Assembly (NCBI GenBank): GCA_965203045.1 | Contig: OZ241850.1 | Span: 1,550,001-1,614,000, forward strand | Length of the DNA: 64,000 nucleotides | Source of the DNA: G965203045 sp965203045 | Lineage (GTDB): Bacteria; Pseudomonadota; Gammaproteobacteria; PS1; Pseudothioglobaceae | Direction of reading: 5' to 3' | Part shown: positions 16,599-26,328 of the stretch, one piece after another | How positions within the stretch are numbered: position 1 is the stretch's first letter | How the letters are laid out: each line of letters begins with the position of its first letter | Translations under genes and position numbers: made by a program | Notes under the pieces: generated by a model | What the model was told of the DNA's origin: nothing | Databases searched by the model: none | What the model saw: only the letters and a program-made list of their open reading frames with translations

Positions 16599-18020
16599 CT
16601 ATTTTAATGTTAGTATTTGATTGGCAAAATAGTTAACAACACTGCTGTCGTGAGTGATGATAATATAACTAATTTGGTGAATTTGTTGTAATTTAAGTAG
16701 TAAGTCTAATACTTGTTTTTTTAAGATATTATCCAGTGCTGAGGTGGGTTCATCGCAAATAATGATTTTGGGCTTAACTGATAATGCGCGCACGATACAA
16801 ACCCTCTGTAATTGCCCGCCTGATAGTTGGTGGGCAAAACGCCCCATTAATGTGCTGTCTAGGTCAACTTCGCTAAATAATTCTTGCAAAATAGTTAGGT
16901 GGTTGCCTGCAACTCCAACTGTTTGCATGCCTTCTAATAAAGCAGCTTTTATAGTTTGCCTAGGATTAAAAGAGCTAAGCACATTTTGAAAGATAATTTG
17001 TACCTTAGTTGCATAAGTTCTTTGGCTAATCATTTGAATATCGCTACCTGCAAATAGCACTTTGCCGCTGGTTGGTGTTAATTGCTTGGTAATAATTTTA
17101 GCTAGTGTGGTTTTACCACTACCAGAAGGTCCAACAATGGCTAAATTTTGGTTTTGATAAAGGTTAAAACTAAGATTATTAAAAATATGAACCTTTTTGC
17201 GCTTTTGCCAAAAAAATCGCTTTTTGATCTTAAAATAAAAATTAATTTGCTTAACTATTAATAATTTATCTGAACTGGGGCTTGGGGGGGCTTTACCTGT
17301 TAAACCTAGTAGTAAGGCTTTAATATAGCTATCTTTATGATGTAAAATTTTAGCTAAATTGTCTTCTGCAACTAGACTACCGTTGCGCATTACCCCCACT
17401 CTGGTTGCGATATTTTTAACCAAAGCTAGGTCGTGAGTAATAAGTAAAATACTTAAATTAAACTGTTGTTTAAGCCTGTTTAATAATGAGAGAATTTGGG
17501 CTTGAATGTCTTTATCAAGGGCAGTAGTAGGCTCATCTGCAAGTAGTAATTTAGCCCCAGCAATCAAAGATAGGGCAATCATAACCCTTTGTTTTTGTCC
17601 GCCTGAGAGCTCGTGGGAGTAACGTGGGAATAAATCAGGGGTTAAGCCAACTTGGTCCAAATAATTCTTTGCTTGGTGGATGGCTTGTTTTTGGGAGATT
17701 TTTTGGTGTTGTTTTAAAGTTTCTACTAATTGATAACCAATAGTAAAAACCGCATTTAGACTAGAATTACTATCTTGAAATACAAAACCAATTTCATTAC
17801 CTCTTAGCTGGGTTAGATTGGTTTTATCAGCATAACTAATGCGCCCTGTTTTTGTTAAAGTATTAGGTAGTAGGTCTGTAATTGATAAAGCAGTTAGACT
17901 TTTGCCGCTACCAGAAGCACCAACTAAGGCGTATATATCACCAACACCTATATTAAAACTCAAATTGTTAACCAAAATTTTTTGTTGGTGCTTGATAGTC
18001 AAATTCTCAACTTTTAACAT
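16599..18020 (-). CDS. yejF: Peptide ABC transporter, tandem ATPase (YejF-like)
   Basis: Fused double ATPase powering the YejBE channel. From the ATG at 18020 (MLKVENLTIK) it is 473 residues; a TTG at 18041 would add seven. Two complete ABC cassettes are present: Walker A GASGSGKS, signature LSGGQKQR and Walker B LLLADEPTTALD in the first, then GPSGSGKTT, LSGGQLQR and IIICDEPTSALD in the second. The ATG lies one base after the yejE stop. Family members import oligopeptides such as microcin C. No binding protein (yejA) is nearby. Confidence 0.9.
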   Translation of the reverse strand: MLKVENLTIKHQQKILVNNLSFNIGVGDIYALVGASGSGKSLTALSITDLLPNTLTKTGRISYADKTNLTQLRGNEIGFVFQDSNSSLNAVFTIGYQLVETLKQHQKISQKQAIHQAKNYLDQVGLTPDLFPRYSHELSGGQKQRVMIALSLIAGAKLLLADEPTTALDKDIQAQILSLLNRLKQQFNLSILLITHDLALVKNIATRVGVMRNGSLVAEDNLAKILHHKDSYIKALLLGLTGKAPPSPSSDKLLIVKQINFYFKIKKRFFWQKRKKVHIFNNLSFNLYQNQNLAIVGPSGSGKTTLAKIITKQLTPTSGKVLFAGSDIQMISQRTYATKVQIIFQNVLSSFNPRQTIKAALLEGMQTVGVAGNHLTILQELFSEVDLDSTLMGRFAHQLSGGQLQRVCIVRALSVKPKIIICDEPTSALDNILKKQVLDLLLKLQQIHQISYIIITHDSSVVNYFANQILTLK

Positions 18021-18021
18021 A

Positions 18022-19329
18022 TTAATGACTTTTAGGGTCAAATACTTCTCGGACTTTATCGGCTAATAAATTAACCGCTAATACTAAAATAAACATAAGC
18101 AAAAATGAAGCCCCCAGCGACCACCAGACTACCGGTGTTTTTGCTAATTCTAATCTAGCGGCATTTATCATATTGCCCCAGCTAAAAGAAGCACTATCAA
18201 CGCCAATACCAATATAGGATAACACTGATTCTGTAAGCACTAAGGCAGAGAAATCCAATACCATACTAATCAGTACTAAATGCAACACATTAGGCAATAA
18301 ATGTTTGCTAAGTATTTTAAAACGTGCTAAACCAAACACTTCTGCGGCTTGGACAAATTCTAGTTGACTTAATTTTAAGGTCTCAGCACGAATAATGCGA
18401 CACAAGCCAGTCCAAGAGGTAAGAGCAATAACAAGGCATAACAATAATAATTTAGCATCCGCCCTACTTTGGGCAGAATCAAAAATATCAGCATTGTGTG
18501 CCATATAAACTTGGACCATTACCACCAAAGCGGCGATAAGTAAAATATTGGGCATAGCGTTAATAGTGGTGTAGAAAAATTGAATAATATCATCTACCCA
18601 ACCCTTAAAATAGCCCGCCAATAAGCCAAAGAAAATAGCAATTGGAGTGGCAATTAAGGTAGTAATTAGTCCAAAAATTAAACTGGTGCGAATACTTTTA
18701 ATTGCTTTGTAGAAAACATCAACTCCAGCTTTATCAGTCCCAAATAAATGATAGTGTGGTAATAAAAAGCCAATTACCAATAATAACAATAGCATAACCG
18801 CTAGTGTGGTTAACATCGTTTTTATAGTTTGTTGTTGCCAATAATGCTTTTTATAACGTTTGACTAGGACTATAAATACTAAAACTACTGCCAGCCAAAC
18901 AAATAACGCTTGCCCTATTAGGTTTGTGATATTTTTAATATTATCAGCTATACTGTCTATGCCAAGACCACCATGGCGCAGAGGTGGGTATCCTCGGGAA
19001 CCATCGGCTAGATAAGATTGGTTAAAAGAACGAAAAGCAAAGGGAGCGGAATAAGTTTTTTCATCATTTTTTAACGGTAAAATCAATATTTTATCCAAAA
19101 TAGTTAAATTATTACTTTGCTGAGGATTATTAATATGAATGGAGTCGAGTAAGGCAATAATAAAATAAAGCAAGAAAATCATCAAACTTACCAAAGCAGT
19201 TTTATTGTTGATAATTTTTTGCCATTTACTTTTAAGTTCTTGGTTTTTTAAAATTAGCCACAATGCATAAAGACCAAAGCAAAAGCTTAGCCATAACAGT
19301 GCATCACCAAATAAAATGACTATACTCAT
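18022..19329 (-). CDS. yejE: Peptide ABC transporter permease (YejE-like)
   Basis: Membrane subunit of the peptide importer. The 435-residue protein is long for the family because of an N-terminal hydrophobic extension and a large periplasmic region holding the YejE/OppC-type block AFRSFNQSYLADGSRGYPP. The C-terminal half is the permease domain, ending with the EAA-like segment FVQAAEVFGLARFKIL and typical VLSYIGIGVD. It is coupled to yejB by an ATGA overlap and to yejF by a one-base gap. Confidence 0.88.
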   Translation of the reverse strand: MSIVILFGDALLWLSFCFGLYALWLILKNQELKSKWQKIINNKTALVSLMIFLLYFIIALLDSIHINNPQQSNNLTILDKILILPLKNDEKTYSAPFAFRSFNQSYLADGSRGYPPLRHGGLGIDSIADNIKNITNLIGQALFVWLAVVLVFIVLVKRYKKHYWQQQTIKTMLTTLAVMLLLLLVIGFLLPHYHLFGTDKAGVDVFYKAIKSIRTSLIFGLITTLIATPIAIFFGLLAGYFKGWVDDIIQFFYTTINAMPNILLIAALVVMVQVYMAHNADIFDSAQSRADAKLLLLCLVIALTSWTGLCRIIRAETLKLSQLEFVQAAEVFGLARFKILSKHLLPNVLHLVLISMVLDFSALVLTESVLSYIGIGVDSASFSWGNMINAARLELAKTPVVWWSLGASFLLMFILVLAVNLLADKVREVFDPKSH

Positions 19330-20303
19330 TTCAATCTTACTCTTGGGTCAACCAAAGTGTAGGCAATATCGGTAAGTAGTAAGCCGATAATATATAATAC
19401 CGAGCCCAAAAATACCATAGCGCGGACAATAGAGAAGTCTTGGGAAGCAATAGCATCAATAGTATAACTACCAAGCCCCGGTATAGCAAAAAATGCCTCA
19501 ATCAATAAACTTCCTAAAAATAAGCTTGGAATTACCACCACCACACCGGTTAAAATTGGAATCATTGCATTTTTTAGTATATGCTTAAATAACACTTTAT
19601 TTTGGCTTAAACCTCTAGCAAAAGCTGCTAGTACATAAGGCTTATTAACCTCTTCTAAAATAATGCTGCGATACCAACGTACACCAGCCCCAAGGCCAGC
19701 AATAACACCAATCAACACTGGCAAAATTATAAATCTAGTAGCATCAAGTCCATCTTGATAGCCAGAAATTGGCACCCACTGCCAAATAGAAGCAAATAAT
19801 AACTGCAAAAAAGCAATATAAAATAAAGGTGAAATAGACATCAGCGCCACACTTAAAATTAATAAGTATTTACTAAATTTCTGATAACGAAAATAAACCA
19901 TCCATAACGCTAAGGCAATATTTACCATTAGGGCAACTACAAAAGATGGCACAGCAATGGCAAGACTGGGCCACATTCTTTGCTTAATATCAGTATTAAT
20001 ATCGCGGCCTGCATCAGAAAGGCCAAAATTAAAAAACAGCAGTGGCAATGATTTTTGGTAAAAAATGGTATCAGTAATAAAATTTAGACCAGTTGCTTCT
20101 TTGTTAAAAAATAGTGGCTTATCATAACCATTATCACGTTTCCAATTCTCTATGTCCTCTAAACTTGTGTGTTTTACACCTAAATGGATACGGGCAATAT
20201 TATCTGGACTATTGACCACAAAAAACAGCAAAAAAGTCAAAATATTGACACTTAATAAAATAGGAAGAGCATATAGGGTGCGTCTAAATATATAATTAAC
20301 CAT
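19326..20303 (-). CDS. yejB: Peptide ABC transporter permease (YejB-like)
   Basis: First membrane subunit of the importer, 325 residues with about six helices. It starts with the OppB/YejB signature YIFRRTLYALPILLSVN and has the late EAA-type loop followed by VVVIPSLFLGSLLIEAFFAIPG. The inserted cytoplasmic or periplasmic stretch with FNFGLSDAGRDIN resembles YejB rather than DppB. Three nt separate it from uppP upstream, so it is transcribed from the midA-like/uppP promoter. Confidence 0.88.
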   Translation of the reverse strand: MVNYIFRRTLYALPILLSVNILTFLLFFVVNSPDNIARIHLGVKHTSLEDIENWKRDNGYDKPLFFNKEATGLNFITDTIFYQKSLPLLFFNFGLSDAGRDINTDIKQRMWPSLAIAVPSFVVALMVNIALALWMVYFRYQKFSKYLLILSVALMSISPLFYIAFLQLLFASIWQWVPISGYQDGLDATRFIILPVLIGVIAGLGAGVRWYRSIILEEVNKPYVLAAFARGLSQNKVLFKHILKNAMIPILTGVVVVIPSLFLGSLLIEAFFAIPGLGSYTIDAIASQDFSIVRAMVFLGSVLYIIGLLLTDIAYTLVDPRVRLK

Positions 20304-20306
20304 CTG

Positions 20307-21104
20307 CTAGCCCCAAAATAACAACAATGTCCCGAGTAATAAGCGATAAATAACAAACGGCATAAAACCAATTTTAGTAATAAATTTTATAAAAAATACA
20401 ATTACTAAATACGCGCTTAATGCAGCAACTGAAAAAGCTAGTAATAATAACTGCCAGTCAATATTAAGTTTTGCTTGATATGCTGCTAATACTAATGCCA
20501 AGGCTGATAAGCCAATAGTAGGGATAGCTAGTAAAAAAGCAAATTTAATGCTTAACTCTCGTGATATTCCAAGTAGTAGGGCAGCGCTAATAGTGATACC
20601 TGCACGCGAGGTTCCCGGAATTAATGCCAATACTTGAAAACTGCCAATCATAATAACATCAAACCAATTAAGACGTGTTCTAATTTGAGAAAAATTACGA
20701 TTAATATAATCTGCAAGACCAAGTAGAATAGCAAAAATAATAGTAGCATAAGCAATAATGGTTATATCACGCAGATAAATCTCAACTAAATCTTTAAACA
20801 ATACACCAGCTATAACAATAGGAATAGTTGCTAGTAAAATTGCCCAAGCAAAATTACTTTGTCCAATATCCTTACCAATTTTAATTGATGTAGTCCAGTC
20901 AATCAACAGCGATGATAAATCTTTTCTAAAATACCAAATAACAGCCATTAAAGTACCAAAATGGACAGCAATATCAAAACTAAGCCCTTGGTCTTTCCAA
21001 TTAGCTAAGGTTGGAATTAAAATTAAATGCGCAGAAGAAGAGATTGGTAAAAATTCTGTAATACCTTGAATTAGCGCTAATAAAATTATCTGTGTAATAT
21101 CCAT
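20307..21104 (-). CDS. uppP: Undecaprenyl-diphosphatase (BacA/UppP)
   Basis: Integral membrane phosphatase that recycles the undecaprenyl carrier for peptidoglycan and other envelope polymers. The 265-residue product has the family motifs EFLPISSSAHLIL near residue 18 (catalytic glutamate) and PGTSRAGITISA near residue 164, with about eight membrane helices. It shares one base with the end of the upstream methyltransferase gene. Confidence 0.96.
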   Translation of the reverse strand: MDITQIILLALIQGITEFLPISSSAHLILIPTLANWKDQGLSFDIAVHFGTLMAVIWYFRKDLSSLLIDWTTSIKIGKDIGQSNFAWAILLATIPIVIAGVLFKDLVEIYLRDITIIAYATIIFAILLGLADYINRNFSQIRTRLNWFDVIMIGSFQVLALIPGTSRAGITISAALLLGISRELSIKFAFLLAIPTIGLSALALVLAAYQAKLNIDWQLLLLAFSVAALSAYLVIVFFIKFITKIGFMPFVIYRLLLGTLLLFWG

Positions 21105-22171
21105 TAAAGTTTATGGCTTAAGTCACCAAAATTAAAGCCTAATAATTTAATGTTTGTCATTTTACTAAAAGCAATTGCTTTAAAAGTTTGCCCCATTGCA
21201 GTTGGTAGCAATAATTGCTTAACTGATTGACTTTGTCTTATTTTTTCAAAATCTGTTAATTGTTCTAATAATTCTAAAATACCTAAATTCAATAAAAAAT
21301 GTGCTTGGGTTAAAAAGCCTAAATGTTCAAAGCCAATACTTAGGGCATTTTTATAAAGCATAGAGAAATTAACACTAGCAGTGATATCTTGCTTGCCAAT
21401 GTGGATAAAAGGATTTTCACTTGCCCTATGCCGATAATAACAACGCAAGGTTCCCTCTGTTCGTTGAGGGTGGTAATATTCCTTTTGCACATAACCATAG
21501 TCAATAATTAGCACCACCGCCCTATCCAAACAATCATATAAGGCTTTTAACCATGGTTTTAACATTACATTTAGCTCGGTTGTATAACCAGCGTTGGGCT
21601 TAAATCCTAAATCAATATCAGTAGCCATATTTTGCCATGCCAGTTGGTTGTCTTTAATGCCAACACCAAGTTCTTGCCAGCTATTGTGATAAATAAAACG
21701 TTTTACAGGTAGTGCATCTAAAACTTCATTAGCAATCACAACACCAGAAAAATTTTGCGGCAATTCATCTAGCCAAACGCACAATTCAAATAAATGAGGT
21801 TTAGCTTTTTTAATAAGAACTTGTTGTCTTTTTGTTAACTCAGCACTTAATTCTAAAATATAATAGCATTGTGGTAGCGCTTCTAAATCCTCTAATGTTA
21901 ATAGTAATTGCAAAGCTAGGGCGCCACTGCCAGCACCAAACTCTAAAATATCACCATTACCTTTGGCTTGTTGCAAACTAATTGCTAAGACTTGGGCAAA
22001 TAATGGTGATAATTCTGGTGCAGTTACAAAATCACCACCTTTACCAAATTTCTGCGCACTACTTCGGTAATAACCATATTCTGGGTGATATAAAGCTAAT
22101 TGAGAAAATTCATCAAAACCAATGGCTTGGTCTTTTTGTATAATAATATTTTTAATAATTTTTTCTAACAT
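21104..22171 (-). CDS. Class I SAM-dependent methyltransferase, MidA/NDUFAF7 family
   Basis: A 355-residue COG1565-type protein. It begins IIQKDQAIGFDEFSQLALYHPEYGYY and has the SAM loop LEFGAGSGALALQLL near residues 101-115, then VVIANEVLDALPVKRF typical of this family. The eukaryotic relative NDUFAF7 dimethylates an arginine of complex I subunit NDUFS2, so NADH dehydrogenase assembly is a possible role; in bacteria this is unproven. Its start codon shares the bases AT of a CATG with the divergent SDR gene. Confidence 0.88.
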   Translation of the reverse strand: MLEKIIKNIIIQKDQAIGFDEFSQLALYHPEYGYYRSSAQKFGKGGDFVTAPELSPLFAQVLAISLQQAKGNGDILEFGAGSGALALQLLLTLEDLEALPQCYYILELSAELTKRQQVLIKKAKPHLFELCVWLDELPQNFSGVVIANEVLDALPVKRFIYHNSWQELGVGIKDNQLAWQNMATDIDLGFKPNAGYTTELNVMLKPWLKALYDCLDRAVVLIIDYGYVQKEYYHPQRTEGTLRCYYRHRASENPFIHIGKQDITASVNFSMLYKNALSIGFEHLGFLTQAHFLLNLGILELLEQLTDFEKIRQSQSVKQLLLPTAMGQTFKAIAFSKMTNIKLLGFNFGDLSHKL

Positions 22172-22886
22172 GACAAAGATAGCATTAGTAACAGGGGCGG
22201 CTCATCGTATTGGTGCAGCAATTATAAAAGCCCTGCATCAACAACAATACAAAGTTATTATCCACTATAAAAACTCAAAATCGCTAGCATTTGAGCTAAA
22301 TGGGCGCTTAAATGATAAACGTGCAAATTCTTCTAGTTGTATTTATGCAGATTTAGAGCAAATGGAAGATATTAAAATGTTAGCAAAATCAATTACTAAA
22401 CTAGACTTGCTAGTAAACAACGCCTCTGTATTTTATGCTAAAAGTGTTGCAAATAGCACACTTAAAGATTGGGATAAACTAATTAATAGTAATGTTAGGG
22501 CAGGGTTTTTTCTAAGTCAGGCATTAATACCGGCACTAAAATTATCAAAGGGTAATATTATTAACATAGTTGATATTTATGCCCATAGACCACTAGAAAA
22601 CCATGCGCTCTATAATATTAGCAAAGCAGCAGCAGCAATGATGACTAAAACCTTAGCTCAAGAACTTGCTCCTAATATAAGAGTTAATGGTATAGCGCCG
22701 GGGGCTATTTTGCCTCCTAAGAATACTTCAAATGCGAAAAGGCAACAACAAATATTGTCAAAAGTCCCACTAAAACGTCAAGGCAACACACAAGATATCG
22801 CAGAAGCAGTGCTGTTTTTAACAAACTCTGCCTATATTAACGGGCAAATTATCAATATTGACGGCGGTCGGACAATAAACCAATAA
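22170..22886 (+). CDS. Short-chain dehydrogenase, pteridine reductase/FolM-like
   Basis: A 238-residue NADPH-dependent reductase. The loop TGAAHRIG matches the TGxxxRxG motif that separates pteridine reductases (PTR1, FolM) from ordinary SDRs. Further motifs are NNASVF and the catalytic YNISKAAAAM, and a C-terminal NIDGGRT. A likely role is reducing dihydromonapterin or dihydrobiopterin-type pterins. The ATG at 22170 gives the natural SDR start; an upstream in-frame start at 22122 would add a hydrophobic tail antisense to the neighbouring gene. No ribosome site precedes the ATG. Confidence 0.87.
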   Translation: MTKIALVTGAAHRIGAAIIKALHQQQYKVIIHYKNSKSLAFELNGRLNDKRANSSSCIYADLEQMEDIKMLAKSITKLDLLVNNASVFYAKSVANSTLKDWDKLINSNVRAGFFLSQALIPALKLSKGNIINIVDIYAHRPLENHALYNISKAAAAMMTKTLAQELAPNIRVNGIAPGAILPPKNTSNAKRQQQILSKVPLKRQGNTQDIAEAVLFLTNSAYINGQIINIDGGRTINQ

Positions 22887-23281
22887 AAGCAGAACAAATT
22901 ATGATACAATAGGCACCGACTTGAGAATTTCTGTTAATCTTTGGATATTTATAACAACATAGGTTTTATCAATATAGGGTTTTTACAAAGATTTTTTAAA
23001 TTAATAAAGGTCAAATAAAGGATTATTATTTTAGCTTTCTGTTAATAAAGATAAAAGAAAAATTATCTCAGACTCTAAAATAAAAAATAATTATCAATTA
23101 ATTTTGATAATAACCGAACTTAACTTTTGGGAAGAATTACTTAAAAAAGTATATTATTTTGTGCAATACTATTGATGTGATAATAATTATTTACTCATTT
23201 AAGATTAGTCTTAAGAAGCAATCTTAATGCCCTGCCCTGTCCTAAAGATAAGTTCATTTTTAATAGCTATTTGGAGCAAAA
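22887..23281 (+). promoter_or_regulatory. Long non-coding leader upstream of rne
   Basis: About 395 nt without an open gene. A TACAAT box at 22905-22910 could start transcription near 22917, giving a leader of roughly 365 nt. Two AT-rich stem-loops are visible: ATTATCAA/TTGATAAT at 23090-23111 and TTAAGATT/AATCTTAA at 23199-23227, the latter enclosing TCTTAAGA. E. coli rne has a long 5' untranslated region through which RNase E cleaves its own mRNA. A comparable autoregulatory leader is likely here, by inference from position and length. Confidence 0.5.
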
Positions 23282-25015
23282 ATGAATCAAATCTTAATCA
23301 ATGCAACCCATGAAGAAGAGGTCCGAGTTGCGGTTGTTAAAAACAAAATTCTAATTGATTTAGATATTGAAAGTGCGTTAAATCAAAAAAATAAAGGCAA
23401 CATTTATTTAGGCAAGATCTCTAGAATTGAAGAATCTTTAGAAGCTGTTTTTGTTAATTACGGTAAAGAACGTCAAGGTTTTTTGCCTCTAAAAGAGGTC
23501 TCAAAGTATCTTTATCCCAAAAATAGGACTCAAGACAAACCAAAAATATCTGAAATTTTTAAACAAGGTCAAGAAATTATTGTCCAAATTGAAAAAGATG
23601 AGCGCGGCAACAAAGGCGCCGCTCTTACAACTTTTGTCAATTTAGTTGGCACTTATATGATTTTCATGCCAACTAAAAATAACGGAGTAAATATCTCTAA
23701 GCAATTGCGTCAAAGTGATAGAAAAAAATTACAAAATGTTAGCACTAAGGTTAATATTCCTGAAAATAGTAGTGTTATTTTGCGCACTATTGCCGCTGGC
23801 AAAAGTCAAGAAGAATTACAATGGGAAGTTGATTATTTAAAAAATTTATGGAACTCAATTTTAAATACTGTTAAAAAGCCTGCGCCCTTTTTAATTTTTC
23901 AAGAAGGCAATATTGTTATTCGTAGCATCAGAGATTATCTGCGCACAGATATTGACAGTGTTATTATTGATGATGAACAAATATTTAACCAAGCTAGGGA
24001 ATTTATCACCTTTGTGCTACCACATTACTTGCATAAAATTAAATTTTTTGAAGATAGTGAAAAATCTTTGTTCAATTATATGGGCATCGAAACTCAAGTA
24101 CAAAATGTATTTCAACGAGAAATAGCCCTTAATTCAGGCGGGGTTTTAGTATTTGATGCTACTGAGGCTTTGACTGCCATTGACATTAATTCAGCTCGTG
24201 CCAACAAAGGCGCCGATATTGAAGAGACTGCATATAGTACTAATTTAGAAGCAGCTAAGGAAATTGCTAAGCAATTACAATTACGCGATACTGGCGGTTT
24301 GATAGTTATTGATTTTATTGATATGAATAACGCCGAACACCGCTCTTCTGTTAAAAAAACCTTAGAAAAAGCTATAGAAACAGATAAGGCAAGAACTCAT
24401 GTGGGAGAAATTTCCAGCTTTGGCTTACTAGAGATGTCACGCCAACGTATTCGTAGCACAATTAGTGAAGCTATTCATCAAACTTGTGATAAGTGTAACG
24501 GTCATGGAATAACTGCAACTGTGCCGGGTTTAGCAGTGCAAATTTTAAGAGATTTAGAAAACAATTGTAATGCGACTAAAAAAACTACTGATGTTATTAT
24601 TCGTTCTTCTATTGAAGTTATTACTTATTTACTTAATGAAAAGAGACATTACATCACACAGTTAGAGTTAAAACATCAAGTGCGCATCACCTTATTGCCA
24701 CATGGCTACAAAAATTTTCCTTATTATGATATCAAGAAAAAAATTGCTAATAATAAAATTAGCCAAAAAAGTTATCAAAGTATTTCTAAAAAAGAATTAT
24801 TGCCTAATATTTTGACTCAAAAACCATCTTCTGAGATTCCAGAAATTAATATTTTTCATCCTGAAAAACCTATCCCTACCAAGAAAAAATCTCAACTACT
24901 ACTTTGGTTTAATAGTATTTTTTCCAATAAAAATCTTAAAAAAGAACAAAAACCCCAGCGTTACAAACGCAAACGTTATAGCCGTAAAAAAAGCAAAATT
25001 AAAGCATATCAATAA
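23282..25015 (+). CDS. rne: Ribonuclease E, short form (catalytic half only)
   Basis: Endonuclease for mRNA decay and rRNA/tRNA processing. The 577-residue protein has the S1 domain (about 35-120), the DNase I-like catalytic core with metal-binding D301 (TAIDINSARA) and D344 (IVIDFIDMNN), and the zinc-link CDKC at 402-405. These align with E. coli D303, D346 and C404/C407. It ends soon after the catalytic region with a very basic tail (RYKRKRYSRKKSK), so the long degradosome scaffold of enterobacterial RNase E is missing. The N-terminus is more RNase E-like than RNase G-like. The stop overlaps the aroE start in TAATG. Confidence 0.9.
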   Translation: MNQILINATHEEEVRVAVVKNKILIDLDIESALNQKNKGNIYLGKISRIEESLEAVFVNYGKERQGFLPLKEVSKYLYPKNRTQDKPKISEIFKQGQEIIVQIEKDERGNKGAALTTFVNLVGTYMIFMPTKNNGVNISKQLRQSDRKKLQNVSTKVNIPENSSVILRTIAAGKSQEELQWEVDYLKNLWNSILNTVKKPAPFLIFQEGNIVIRSIRDYLRTDIDSVIIDDEQIFNQAREFITFVLPHYLHKIKFFEDSEKSLFNYMGIETQVQNVFQREIALNSGGVLVFDATEALTAIDINSARANKGADIEETAYSTNLEAAKEIAKQLQLRDTGGLIVIDFIDMNNAEHRSSVKKTLEKAIETDKARTHVGEISSFGLLEMSRQRIRSTISEAIHQTCDKCNGHGITATVPGLAVQILRDLENNCNATKKTTDVIIRSSIEVITYLLNEKRHYITQLELKHQVRITLLPHGYKNFPYYDIKKKIANNKISQKSYQSISKKELLPNILTQKPSSEIPEINIFHPEKPIPTKKKSQLLLWFNSIFSNKNLKKEQKPQRYKRKRYSRKKSKIKAYQ

Positions 25016-25815
25016 TGAAAAACTTTGCCCTTATTGGCAATCCAATTGCTCATAGCAAATCACCTAAAGTCCATCAAATGTTTGCTAAACAATTTGGTTT
25101 AATCATTAGTTATGAAAAAATTTTAGCCCCTGTGGATGCTTTTGCTAAAACTGTTAATAATTTTTTCACAAAAGGTGGCGATGGCTGTAATATTACTCTT
25201 CCTTTTAAAAATGAAGCTTATAAATTATGCGACGGGCTAACCACAGATGCTCAGCTAGCAGAAGCAGTTAATACCATTAAAATTGTTAATAATAAGTTAG
25301 TTGGACATAATACTGATGGTATTGGTTTGGTAAATGATTTAATCAATAATTTAGCATTTAAACTAACTAATAAAACCATTTTAATATTAGGTGCAGGAGG
25401 TGCAACAAGAGGCATTTTAGCTCCATTACTCAGCCAAAAACCCAAACGTTTGATGATTGCTAATCGCACTGCAATAAAGGCCCAAGAATTAGCCAAAAAA
25501 TTTGCCCAACTAGGCAATACTTGCGGCTTTGGTTTAGAAAAAATAAAGCCAACTTCGGTTGATGTGATAATCAATGCTACTTCTACTTCACTTATCAATG
25601 CTCAAATCAATCTGCCACAAGCCCTAGTTAAAGACGCATTTTGCTATGATTTAATGTATGGTAAAAAAAGTACTTTTTTAGAATGGGCAAAGGGCAATGG
25701 GGCTCAAAAAACTGCTGATGGCTACGGTATGTTGGTAGAACAAGCCGCGCTATCCTTTGTTTATTGGACTGGTAAAGCCCCAACAACTAAAGGCATTATA
25801 CAAACTCTAACCTAA
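25015..25815 (+). CDS. aroE: Shikimate dehydrogenase
   Basis: NADPH-dependent reduction of dehydroshikimate to shikimate in aromatic amino-acid synthesis. The 266-residue protein has the substrate loop GNPIAHSKSPKVHQMF at residues 8-23, NITLPFKNEAY with the catalytic lysine, and the nucleotide loop GAGGATRGI near residue 126. It is coupled to rne by TAATG. The pathway partner aroK is found at 42651-43175. Confidence 0.95.
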   Translation: MKNFALIGNPIAHSKSPKVHQMFAKQFGLIISYEKILAPVDAFAKTVNNFFTKGGDGCNITLPFKNEAYKLCDGLTTDAQLAEAVNTIKIVNNKLVGHNTDGIGLVNDLINNLAFKLTNKTILILGAGGATRGILAPLLSQKPKRLMIANRTAIKAQELAKKFAQLGNTCGFGLEKIKPTSVDVIINATSTSLINAQINLPQALVKDAFCYDLMYGKKSTFLEWAKGNGAQKTADGYGMLVEQAALSFVYWTGKAPTTKGIIQTLT

Positions 25816-25847
25816 CAATAACAGACACGATAAACATTAAATAAAAG

Positions 25848-26252
25848 TTATGATTGATGCTTTCTTGCAAACATCATAATTAAAAACCCAAGCACTAATC
25901 CAAATAAAGCATCACCAATATAGAGTATAACTGGCATCGCCAAAGACAGTCCCAAAATAAAACTTAATACCCCAAAAAACAGTAGCCCATAACTGCCTAA
26001 ACTAAGCATAGCGCCGTATTTGAGTGGGTTCTTAGCCAATATAACAAGAAACACACCAAACATCCCTGATAGCACACAAGCTATTTTAAAAACATAAATA
26101 TTGATTACATCAGAGCTAATTGGTTCAACACCAAACCACAAATATATATCTTTTATTATCGTCCAAGGCAATAGAATAAATGTTATAGGCAATAAAAATC
26201 CAACAGCGCTAACCCACAACATAGCTTTTAAAACAACTAAATTATTCTTCAT
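25848..26252 (-). CDS. Small four-helix membrane protein, unknown
   Basis: A 134-residue protein with four hydrophobic helices (about 8-30, 50-70, 80-100, 105-127) and a short basic C-terminus (FARKHQS). I recognise no family motif. The start follows a ribosome site at about 26258-26266 (GGGGG-like on the minus strand). It converges on aroE with a 32-nt gap and lies downstream of the MoxR-type gene, though 76 nt separate them. Confidence 0.7.
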   Translation of the reverse strand: MKNNLVVLKAMLWVSAVGFLLPITFILLPWTIIKDIYLWFGVEPISSDVINIYVFKIACVLSGMFGVFLVILAKNPLKYGAMLSLGSYGLLFFGVLSFILGLSLAMPVILYIGDALFGLVLGFLIMMFARKHQS

Positions 26253-26328
26253 AGAATACCCCCTTATGTCCTTTCATTATAGCATTAAGACAAAGTATTA
26301 TATTTGAAATTTAATTTTATTATGTGTG

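Noticed and set aside
22122..22169. Upstream start of the SDR gene adding a hydrophobic N-terminus
   Set aside because: The added residues come from antisense of the MidA-like gene and resemble no SDR; the Rossmann fold begins naturally at the ATG at 22170.
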